Shown here piece by piece: positions 49,492-56,861 of a stretch of 64,000 nt of DNA. The stretch spans positions 496,001 to 560,000 of the forward strand of contig NZ_JAFBCN010000001.1 of NCBI RefSeq assembly GCF_016907755.1, written 5' to 3'. The stretch is from Cellulosimicrobium cellulans. Its GTDB lineage: Bacteria; Actinomycetota; Actinomycetes; Actinomycetales; Cellulomonadaceae. Positions within the stretch are counted from its first letter, which is position 1; each line of letters opens with the position of its first letter. A program made the position numbers and the translations under genes. The notes below the pieces were generated by a model that was given only the letters and a program-made list of their open reading frames with translations, was not told the DNA's origin and ran no database searches.

Positions 49492-50627
49492 CCGCCGAGG
49501 CACCGACCCTCGCGGCGACGGCCGGAGCCACCGGTCGCCCGGCGGGCGTGGGGATCGTCGGCTGCGGCGCGATCAGCGGCCAGTACCTCGAGACGCTGCC
49601 CCGGCTCGACGGCCTGCGGCTCGTCGCCGTCGCGGACCTCGACCCGGAGCGCGCCGCGGCCGTCGCGGCGGAGCAGGGCGTGCGCGCCCTCACGGTCGAC
49701 GCGCTCGTGCGCGACCCCGAGGTCGACGTCGTCCTCAACCTCACCACGCCCGGCGCGCACGAGGAGGTGGCGCTCGCGGCCGTCGCAGCCGGCAAGGACG
49801 TGTACGGCGAGAAGCCGCTCGCCGCGGACCGGGCCGCCGCCGCGCGGGTCCTCGCCGCGGCCGACGCCGCGGGCGTGCGCGTCGGGTGCGCGCCGGACAC
49901 CGTGCTGAGCACGGGGGTCCAGACCGCGCGCCGCGCGGTCGACGACGGCCTGCTCGGGACGCCGGTCGCGGCGACCGCGACGATGGTCACGGCGGGCCAC
50001 GAGCGCTGGCACCCGCACCCCGACTTCTACTACCGCCCCGGCGGCGGGCCGCTGCTCGACATGGGCCCGTACTACGTCACCGCGCTCGTGCACCTGCTCG
50101 GCCCGGTGACGTCCGTGGTCGGCGCGTCGAGCCGGGCGCGCACGACGCGCTCGATCGGCTCCGGGCCGCGCGCGGGCGAGGAGATCCCGGTCGACGTGGA
50201 CACGCACGTGACGGGCGTCCTCACGCACGCCTCGGGTGCGCTCTCGACGCTCGTCATGAGCTTCGACGCCCCGGCGAGCCAGGCGCCCCCGATCGAGGTC
50301 CACGGCACGCTCGCCTCGCTCCAGGTGCCCGACCCGAACGGGTTCGACGGCGCGGTCCGCGTCCGCGAGGCCGCCGGGGACGCCTGGCGCGAGCTCCCGG
50401 TGAGCGCGGGCTTCCACGGGGCCGGGCGCGGGTACGGCCTCGCGGACCTCGTCGCCACGCCCGACGGCGTCGAGCCGCGCGCGGGCGGCCGGCTCGCCCT
50501 GCACGTGCTCGACGTCATGGAGTCGTTGCTCGACGCCGCCGGCTCGGGCACGAGCGTGCGGGTGGCCTTCGCGACAGACCGCCCGCGAGCCGTCCCGCTC
50601 ACGACCGTCCCCGACGAGAGGGGGTAG
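49488..50627 (+). CDS. Gfo/Idh/MocA-family sugar oxidoreductase
   Basis: A 379-residue NAD(P)-dependent oxidoreductase with Rossmann motif VGIVGCGAISGQYL, EKP motif DVYGEKPLAAD and the C-terminal domain segment RPGGGPLLDMGPYYVTALVHLLG with the conserved Asp. GTG 49488 overlaps the ThuA stop. Partnership of ThuA and Gfo/Idh/MocA proteins is known in pathways through 3-keto-glycosides, which makes oxidation at C3 of a glycoside a reasonable hypothesis for this unit. Confidence 0.88.
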   Translation: MTAEAPTLAATAGATGRPAGVGIVGCGAISGQYLETLPRLDGLRLVAVADLDPERAAAVAAEQGVRALTVDALVRDPEVDVVLNLTTPGAHEEVALAAVAAGKDVYGEKPLAADRAAAARVLAAADAAGVRVGCAPDTVLSTGVQTARRAVDDGLLGTPVAATATMVTAGHERWHPHPDFYYRPGGGPLLDMGPYYVTALVHLLGPVTSVVGASSRARTTRSIGSGPRAGEEIPVDVDTHVTGVLTHASGALSTLVMSFDAPASQAPPIEVHGTLASLQVPDPNGFDGAVRVREAAGDAWRELPVSAGFHGAGRGYGLADLVATPDGVEPRAGGRLALHVLDVMESLLDAAGSGTSVRVAFATDRPRAVPLTTVPDERG

Positions 50628-50719
50628 CTCACCGACGCTCTGCACGAGACGTGACCGACCGTGCCGGGACCGCGACGACGACGTCGCGCCGGCGCCCCCA
50701 GAGAAACGGACTTGAGCAC

Positions 50720-52402
50720 ATGAGCTTCACCCGACGTTCCTTCCTCGGCCTGACGGCCGCTGCCGCGGCGACCGCCGCCGTCGGCACCTCCGCCTCCGCC
50801 GCCGGCACTGCCACGGCCGCGCTCCCGGGCGCGGCCGCCGCGGTGAGCCCGCCCGGCGACGTCGTCGGCAAGATCACCGCCGGCTACCAGGGCTGGTTCG
50901 CGTGCCGGGGCGACGGTGCCCCCATCGACGCGTGGTGGCACTGGGCCCGCCAGGCCGACCAGACGCCGTCCACCACCAACACCGTCATCAAGTCGTGGCC
51001 CGACGTCCGCGAGTACACGACGACGTACCAGACCGCGTTCCCTGCGCTCGGCGACGGCCGCCCCGCGCGCCTCTTCTCGTCGTACGACCAGCAGACGGTC
51101 GACACGCACCTGCGCTGGATGGCCGAGAACGGCATCCACACGGCCGCGCTCCAGCGCTTCAACCCGTTCGGCGGCGAGGGCCCGACCCGCGACGTCATGG
51201 CGAGCCGCACCCGCACCGCCGCGGAGCGCGCGGGCGTCAAGTTCTACGTCATGTACGACGTGAGCGACTGGTACGCGATGCGGAACCAGATCACGCAGGA
51301 CTGGACGACGAAGATGTCCGCCCACGTCGCCTCGCCGGCGTACGCGCGGCAGAACGGCAAGCCCGTCGTCGGGATCTGGGGCTTCGGGTTCGACGACGCC
51401 CAGCGTCCGTTCACGCCGCAGGAGTGCCAGGAGGTCGTCGACTGGTTCCAGGCGCAGGGGTGCTACGTCATGGGCGGCGTCCCCACCTGGTGGCGCGAGG
51501 GCACCGGCGACTCCCGCCCGGGCTTCGCGGACGTGTACCGGTCGTTCGACATGATCTCGCCGTGGCTCGTGGGCCGGATCGGGAACGTCGCGGGCGCGGA
51601 CGACTTCTACCAGCGCGCCACCGTGCCCGACCTCGCCGAGTGCACGCGCCTCGGCATCGACTACCAGCCGTGCGTCCTGCCGGGCGACCTGCAGGAGGGC
51701 CAGCGCGCGCACGGCGACTTCATGTGGCGGCAGTTCTACAACCACGCCCGGGCGGGCGTCGCGAGCGCGTACATCTCGATGTTCGACGAGTACAACGAGG
51801 GCAACCAGATCGCGAAGACGGCTGCGACGGCGGCCGACGTCCCGGCCGGGTCGGGGATGCGCGCTCTCGACGAGGACGGCACCGCGTGCTCGCCGGACTA
51901 CTACCTGCGCCTCACGAACGACGGCGGCCGGCTGCTGCGCGGCGAGATCGCGCTCACGGCGGTGCGCCCGACGCCGCCCGTGGTCGGCGGCGGGCCGGGT
52001 CCCGTGACCGGGCTCGTCACCCTCCGGGCCCGCGCGAACGGGCAGTACGTCCAGGCCCGCCAGACCGACGGCGGCACGCTCGTCGCTGCCGGTCCGACGG
52101 TCGGCGCGTGGGAACGGTTCCGGCTCGAGGAGCTGGGCGGCGGGGTCGTGGCGCTGCGCGCCGACGTCGACGGCCGCTATGTGTGCGCCGAGGGCGCGGG
52201 TGCGCAGCCGCTCGTCGCGAACCGCGCCGCCGTGGGCGCGTGGGAACGATTCCGGCTCGAGGACCTCGGCGGCGGGGCCGTCGCGCTGCGCGCCGAGGTC
52301 AACGGGCGCTACGTGTGCGCCGACGGCGCGGGCGCCCAGCCGCTCGTGGCGAACCGCGCGGCGGTCGGCCCCTGGGAGACCTTCGACCTAGTCCGCCTCT
52401 GA
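50720..52402 (+). CDS. Tat-exported GH71/GH99-like glycosidase with C-terminal beta-trefoil-like repeats
   Basis: A 560-residue secreted protein. The Tat signal has the twin-arginine motif TRRSFLG followed by an Ala-rich hydrophobic segment (to about 45). The catalytic region (about 50-410) opens with ITAGYQGWFACRGDGAP and contains MFDEYNEGNQI, in which E357 and E360 match the E-x2-E pair of GH99/GH71 (WNEW-x-EG). Residues about 431-560 are a fascin/beta-trefoil-like domain with near-identical repeats (VGAWERFRLE, VALRAEVNGRYVCADGAG), probably carbohydrate-binding. GH99 members act on alpha-mannosides and GH71 on alpha-1,3-glucan; the substrate is unclear. A long hairpin follows the stop. Confidence 0.82.
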   Translation: MSFTRRSFLGLTAAAAATAAVGTSASAAGTATAALPGAAAAVSPPGDVVGKITAGYQGWFACRGDGAPIDAWWHWARQADQTPSTTNTVIKSWPDVREYTTTYQTAFPALGDGRPARLFSSYDQQTVDTHLRWMAENGIHTAALQRFNPFGGEGPTRDVMASRTRTAAERAGVKFYVMYDVSDWYAMRNQITQDWTTKMSAHVASPAYARQNGKPVVGIWGFGFDDAQRPFTPQECQEVVDWFQAQGCYVMGGVPTWWREGTGDSRPGFADVYRSFDMISPWLVGRIGNVAGADDFYQRATVPDLAECTRLGIDYQPCVLPGDLQEGQRAHGDFMWRQFYNHARAGVASAYISMFDEYNEGNQIAKTAATAADVPAGSGMRALDEDGTACSPDYYLRLTNDGGRLLRGEIALTAVRPTPPVVGGGPGPVTGLVTLRARANGQYVQARQTDGGTLVAAGPTVGAWERFRLEELGGGVVALRADVDGRYVCAEGAGAQPLVANRAAVGAWERFRLEDLGGGAVALRAEVNGRYVCADGAGAQPLVANRAAVGPWETFDLVRL

Positions 52403-52413
52403 CCCCGCTCCGT

Positions 52414-52472
52414 GCCGAACACGGGGTTGGTGCCGTCATTCGACGGATGACGGCACCAACCCCGTGCTCGGC
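52414..52472. repeat. 59-nt hairpin, copy 2 of a dispersed element, acting as a terminator
   Basis: A 26-bp stem (52414-52439 with 52447-52472) with one mismatch and a 7-nt loop, 12 nt after the GH71/99-like stop. The outer arms GCCGA-x3-CGGGGTTG and CAACCCCG-x3-TCGGC are identical to those of the element at 22703-22762; the inner arm (GTGCCGTCAT) is different. Here its place fits a terminator between the operon and the divergently regulated LacI unit. Confidence 0.75.
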
Positions 52473-52528
52473 GGCGAGGAACCTCGTGGTCGAGGCGGTG
52501 AGGACATGGTGAGGACGTGTCAGCGGGC

Positions 52529-52577
52529 TTGTCAGGGGAGGGGGGCGGCGTGCTACAGTCCGTCGAACCGGTTCGAC
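52529..52577 (+). promoter_or_regulatory. LacI gene promoter with palindromic operator 1
   Basis: TTGTCA (52529-52534), 19-bp spacer and TACAGT (52554-52559) are a candidate promoter. Two nt later begins the perfect 16-bp palindrome GTCGAACCGGTTCGAC (52562-52577), at the expected start of transcription. The same 14-bp core precedes the binding-protein gene at 53647-53660. Central CCGG or CG is characteristic of LacI-family operators. Confidence 0.75.
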
Positions 52578-52616
52578 AGAGGGGTCGACCTGGACGACGA
52601 GGACGGAACAGCGACG

Positions 52617-53624
52617 ATGGTGACGATCGGCGACGTGGCGCGGCACGCGGGGGTCTCCCGCAGCACCGTGTCGTACGCGCTGTCCGGCAACCGTCCCATC
52701 AAGACCGAGACGCGCGAGCGCATCCAGCAGGCCATCCGCGACCTCGGGTTCACGGCGAACGCCGGTGCCCGCGCTCTCGCGACGGCCCGTACGTCGATCA
52801 TGGGTCTCGTCGTCCCGTTCACGCCCGAGGAGTTCGCCCCGGCGACGCTGGGCTACGTGCTCTCGGTCTCCGAGAACGCGCGCAGCCGCGGCTACGACGT
52901 CCTGCTGGTCACGCGCCAGGAGGGCGACGCGGGCATCGCGCGCCTGACGAGCTCGGGCCTCGTGGACGGGCTCCTCGTGCTCGACGTCCAGCGCCACGAC
53001 GCGCGCATCCCGAGCCTGCTCGAGGCGCGCCAGCCCGCCGTCCTGCTCGGTCTGCCCGACGGTGACGTGGCGCTCGACCGCGTGGACCTCGACTTCGCGG
53101 GCGCGGGGCGCAGCCTCGTCGAGCGCCTGCACGGCGAGGGGCACCGGGAGATCGTCTTCCTCACGCTCCCGCGCGAGGTCTTCGACCAGGACCTCGGGTA
53201 CGCCTGGCGCGTGCGGGAGGCCGTGCGGTCCACGGCGGCGGCGCGCGGGATCGTCGTGCGCGAGGTCGAGGGGGCGACGGAGCCGGCGGAGCGTGCGCGC
53301 CGGATCGGCGAGGTCCTCGACCGCCGCGGTGCCGCGACGGCGTTGCTCGTCCACAACGACGGCGCGCTCGTCGACCTGCCGCTGCTCTTCCGCGAGCGGG
53401 GGATCCGCGTGCCGGAGGACCTGAGCGTCGTGACCCTGTACCCCGACCGGTTCGGCCGGATGTTCTCGCTGCCCTTCACGGCGATCGAGACGTCGGCGAG
53501 CGAGATCGCCGAGCGTGCGGTCCAGATGCTCGCCGAGCGCATCGAGGACCCGGACCTGCCGCCGCGCCGGGAGCTGCTCGAGCCGGTCCTGGTGGACCGG
53601 GGGAGCAGCGCCGCGGTGCCCTGA
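52617..53624 (+). CDS. LacI-family transcriptional regulator
   Basis: A 335-residue repressor. The N-terminal helix-turn-helix and hinge (VTIGDVARHAGVSRSTVSYALSGNRPIKTETRERIQQAIRDLGF; hinge ANAGARALAT) precede a periplasmic-binding-protein-like sugar domain. Sugar-site segments include LLVLDVQRHD and VTLYPDRFGRMFSLPFTAIE. It is probably autoregulated through operator 1 and represses the transporter-glycosidase unit through operator 2. The hinge reads ARALAT, close to the usual R-x-L-A-x pattern that inserts into the minor groove. ATG 52617 is preferred to GTG 52620. Confidence 0.9.
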   Translation: MVTIGDVARHAGVSRSTVSYALSGNRPIKTETRERIQQAIRDLGFTANAGARALATARTSIMGLVVPFTPEEFAPATLGYVLSVSENARSRGYDVLLVTRQEGDAGIARLTSSGLVDGLLVLDVQRHDARIPSLLEARQPAVLLGLPDGDVALDRVDLDFAGAGRSLVERLHGEGHREIVFLTLPREVFDQDLGYAWRVREAVRSTAAARGIVVREVEGATEPAERARRIGEVLDRRGAATALLVHNDGALVDLPLLFRERGIRVPEDLSVVTLYPDRFGRMFSLPFTAIETSASEIAERAVQMLAERIEDPDLPPRRELLEPVLVDRGSSAAVP

Positions 53625-53629
53625 GCTTC

Positions 53630-53660
53630 TTTTTTGTGGCGTCGAATCGAACCGGTTCGA
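53630..53660 (+). promoter_or_regulatory. T-tract and palindromic operator 2 upstream of the LacI-controlled operon
   Basis: TCGAACCGGTTCGA (53647-53660) is a perfect 14-bp palindrome identical to the core of operator 1. It lies 69 nt before the binding-protein start. A run of six T (53630-53635) right after the LacI stop is unusual in this sequence and may be the U tract of a weak terminator or part of the promoter. No clear -35/-10 pair was identified. Confidence 0.7.
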
Positions 53661-53728
53661 CGATCGTCGGACCGGCAGGCGCCGGGACGACCGCCAAGCA
53701 CGACCACTGGATTCAGAGAGGAAGACCG

Positions 53729-54988
53729 ATGGTTCACACCGTTCAGCACCGCCACCGTCTCGCGGGGGTGGTCGCGACCGCGGCGGCGGGTGCGCTCGCC
53801 CTCACCGGCTGCGCGTCGTCGCAGGACCCCGCGGACGGCTCCGGCACGGGTGACGCCGAGGGCGGCTCCTTCACCCTGTGGGACCCGTACCCGCAGTTCG
53901 ACGAGACGTCCGCCTGGGCGACGCTGCTCGACACGTGCGCGGCGGAGGCCGGCGTCGAGATCACGCGCGAGGGGATGGACACCAGCGCGCTCACGAGCAA
54001 GCTCCTGCTCGCCGCTCAGGCCAAGAACGCACCCGATCTCGCCGTCATCGACAACCCGCTCGTCGCTTCGATCGCCGAGACCGGGCTCCTCGCCTCGACC
54101 GACGAGCTCGGCCTCGACACGAGCGCGATCCTGCCCAACGCGCTCGCCGCCGGGCAGCTCGACGGCACCGCGTACGGCGTCCCGCTCGGCTCGAACACGC
54201 TCGCGCTGTACTACAACGCCGCGATCCTCACCGAGACGGGCATGCCGGAACCGACGACGTGGGCAGAGCTGCGCGACGTGGTCGCCGCGGCACAGGCGGC
54301 GGGGCACCAGGGCATCGCCTTCAGCGCGGTCGGAACGGAGGAGGGGACGTTCCAGTTCCTGCCGTTCTTCTGGGGTGCGGGAGCCGAGCTCGACGACCTG
54401 GACTCCCCGGAGGCGGTCGAGGCGCTCACGCTCTGGACGGACTTCGTGACGAGCGGGGCGGCGTCCGCCTCGGTGCTCAACTCGACGCAGGCCGACGCGA
54501 ACGACCTCTTCCTCGCCGGCGACCTCGCGTTCCAGGTCAACGGGTCGTGGCAGCTGCCGCTGCTCGACGCCGGTGACGTCGAGTACGGGATCGTCCCCAT
54601 CCCGGGCGTCGACGGCGGGACCGCGCCGGCGCCGCTCGGCGGGGAGTTCCTCACGGTGCCCGTCGCCGACGCCGAGCGGCAGGCGACGTCCGCCGAGCTC
54701 GTCGCCTGCATCACCGAGCCGCAGAACTCGCTCGAGTGGGCCAAGGGGCTCAGCTACGTCCTGCCCGTCGACGACCCTGACCTCGAGAGCCAGCAGATCG
54801 AGCAGACGCCCAACCTCGCGGCGTTCATCGACGCCGTCGGCTCGGCCCGTGGCCGGACCGCCGACCTCGGCACCGACTACCCGAGGGTCTCCGAGAAGCT
54901 CTGGACCGCGGTCCAGGAGGCGCTCAGCGGGACGAAGACGCCGGAGCAGGCGCTCACCGACGCCCAGGCGGCGGTCGACGCCGGCTGA
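53729..54988 (+). CDS. CUT1 sugar ABC substrate-binding lipoprotein of the LacI unit
   Basis: A 419-residue SBP_bac_1-type lipoprotein with lipobox LTGC (Cys 28). It opens with FTLWDPYPQFDETSAWATLLDTCAAEAGVEI and contains GVPLGSNTLALYYNAAIL and VNGSWQLPLLDA, typical of CUT1 binding proteins. ATG 53729 follows AGAGAGGAAGA. The permease genes follow after 44 nt, then GH31 and GH39-like enzymes, so the ligand is likely an oligosaccharide released by the secreted enzyme and trimmed inside by GH31. Confidence 0.9.
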   Translation: MVHTVQHRHRLAGVVATAAAGALALTGCASSQDPADGSGTGDAEGGSFTLWDPYPQFDETSAWATLLDTCAAEAGVEITREGMDTSALTSKLLLAAQAKNAPDLAVIDNPLVASIAETGLLASTDELGLDTSAILPNALAAGQLDGTAYGVPLGSNTLALYYNAAILTETGMPEPTTWAELRDVVAAAQAAGHQGIAFSAVGTEEGTFQFLPFFWGAGAELDDLDSPEAVEALTLWTDFVTSGAASASVLNSTQADANDLFLAGDLAFQVNGSWQLPLLDAGDVEYGIVPIPGVDGGTAPAPLGGEFLTVPVADAERQATSAELVACITEPQNSLEWAKGLSYVLPVDDPDLESQQIEQTPNLAAFIDAVGSARGRTADLGTDYPRVSEKLWTAVQEALSGTKTPEQALTDAQAAVDAG

Positions 54989-55032
54989 CGGCCGACGGAC
55001 CGATCGACGGACTGACCGAAGGAAGCCCCACC

Positions 55033-56022
55033 ATGACCGCAGCGCCCCACGTGGTGCGCGACGCCGAGCCCTCCGCGGGCCGGTCCGACGACGTCGGGTC
55101 GGCCCGCGGGCGGGGCCGCACCCCGGCGACACGCCGACCGGGTGCCGCCCGGGCGGGCTGGACCGCCTGGGCGTTCCTCGCCCCCGTCGTCGCCTACCTC
55201 GTCCTGTTCTACGCCGTGCCCATCGTGCGCAACGTCGCGATGGGGTTCCAGGAGTACACGGTCCGCTCGTTCGTCACGGGCGAGGCGCCGTTCGTCGGGT
55301 TCGACAACTACGCGGCCGTCGTCGCGGACCCGCTCTTCTGGCCCACGGTCGCGAACACGGCCGTGTTCACCGTGGCCTCGCTCGTCTTCCAGTACGGCAT
55401 CGGGCTCGCGCTCGCCGAGTTCTTCTCGCGGCACTTCCCGCTGTCCGCGCTCCTGCGCTCGCTCTTCCTCCTCCCGTGGCTCCTTCCCCTCATCGTCTCG
55501 GGGTCGGTGTGGCGGTGGATGCTCGACAAGGACAACGGGATCGTCAACGCGGCGCTCGGGCTCGTCGGGGTCGACCCGGTCGGGTGGACCGTCGACCCCC
55601 GCTACTCGCTCCTCGCGGTGATCGTCGTGAACATCTGGATCGGGGTCCCGTTCAACATGGTGATCCTCTACGGCGGTCTGCAGGCCGTGCCCGCGTCCCT
55701 GCACGAGGCCGCGGCGCTCGACGGCGCCGGTCGCTGGCGCACGTTCCGGAGCATCACGTTCCCGCTCCTGCGGCCCGTGACGACGGTCGTCCTGCTCCTG
55801 GGCCTCGTCTACACGCTCAAGGTCTTCGACGTCATCTGGATCACGACGCAAGGTGGGCCGGCGAACTCCTCGCAGACGCTCGCGACGTGGTCCTACCAGC
55901 TCTCGTTCGGCCCCCAGCTCGAGTTCGGCCTCGGCGCCGCGGCGGGGAACCTCCTCATCGCCCTCGCGCTCGTGTTCGGGCTCTGGCACATCCGCGCGCA
56001 GCGCACCGAGGAGGAGTCGTGA
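55033..56022 (+). CDS. CUT1 sugar ABC permease, MalF/UgpA type (LacI unit)
   Basis: A 329-residue permease with six helices after a hydrophilic 35-residue N-terminus. EAA motif: SLHEAAALDGAGRWRTFRSITFPLLRP. ATG 55033 follows GAAGGAAG. GTGA overlap with the second permease gene. Confidence 0.92.
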   Translation: MTAAPHVVRDAEPSAGRSDDVGSARGRGRTPATRRPGAARAGWTAWAFLAPVVAYLVLFYAVPIVRNVAMGFQEYTVRSFVTGEAPFVGFDNYAAVVADPLFWPTVANTAVFTVASLVFQYGIGLALAEFFSRHFPLSALLRSLFLLPWLLPLIVSGSVWRWMLDKDNGIVNAALGLVGVDPVGWTVDPRYSLLAVIVVNIWIGVPFNMVILYGGLQAVPASLHEAAALDGAGRWRTFRSITFPLLRPVTTVVLLLGLVYTLKVFDVIWITTQGGPANSSQTLATWSYQLSFGPQLEFGLGAAAGNLLIALALVFGLWHIRAQRTEEES

Positions 56023-56837
56023 ACCACGGCACCCGTTGGCCCCGCACCGTCGTCGGTCTCCTGCTCTGCGCGGTGATGCTCTTCCCGCTGTACTGGATGG
56101 TCGTCGTCTCCCTGACACCGCGTGCCGAGCTGCTCGCCGGTCCCGTCCGGCTCGTCCCGGCGTCGGTCACGCTGGAGGGGTACGCCCGAGCGCTGGGCGA
56201 CCAGCTTCCCTTCCTCGGGACGTCGCTCGTCGTGGCGCTCGGGGCGGTCGCCCTCACGCTCCTGGTCGCGATGCCGGGCGCGTACGCGCTCGCGAAGCTC
56301 TCGCCCCCGCGCAGCGGGGGTGTGACGTTCGCGCTGCTCGTGGGGCAGATGATCCCCGGCATCGTCATGGCGACCGGCTTCTACGCGCTCTACGCGCAGC
56401 TCGGCCTGCTCAACACCCTGCCGGGTCTGATCCTCGCCGACTCGACCCTCGCGGTGCCGTTCGCCGTGATCGTGCTGCGCGCGTTCATGCAGGGCATCCC
56501 CGGCGAGCTCCTGCAGGCGGCCGTCATGGACGGCGCGGGGCCGCTGCGGACGTTCTGGCAGATCGTCGTCCCGCTGTCGCGCAACGCGATCGTCACGGTC
56601 TCGCTGTTCGCGTTCCTCTTCGCGTGGTCGGACTTCCTGTTCGCCGTGATCCTCACGTCGAGCGGCGGACCACAGCCCTTCACGCTCGGCATCTACCAGT
56701 ACATCTCCAACTACTCCAAGGACTGGAACGCGATCATGGCGACCGCCGTCGTCGCGTCCGTCCCCGCGACCGTGCTCCTCGTCGTCGCCCAGCGCTACGT
56801 CGCCGCGGGCATCACGACCGGCGCGGTCAAGGACTGA
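56019..56837 (+). CDS. CUT1 sugar ABC permease, MalG/UgpE type (LacI unit)
   Basis: A 272-residue permease with six helices (FPLYWMVVVSLTPRAELLAG near the start) and EAA motif LLQAAVMDGAGPLRTFWQIVVPLSR. GTG 56019 overlaps the upstream stop by 4 nt. As in the other CUT1 operon here no ATPase is encoded, so a shared ATPase is expected. The GH31 gene starts 24 nt later. Confidence 0.92.
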   Translation: MNHGTRWPRTVVGLLLCAVMLFPLYWMVVVSLTPRAELLAGPVRLVPASVTLEGYARALGDQLPFLGTSLVVALGAVALTLLVAMPGAYALAKLSPPRSGGVTFALLVGQMIPGIVMATGFYALYAQLGLLNTLPGLILADSTLAVPFAVIVLRAFMQGIPGELLQAAVMDGAGPLRTFWQIVVPLSRNAIVTVSLFAFLFAWSDFLFAVILTSSGGPQPFTLGIYQYISNYSKDWNAIMATAVVASVPATVLLVVAQRYVAAGITTGAVKD

Positions 56838-56861
56838 ACCCTCCCAGCACGAAGGACAGCA

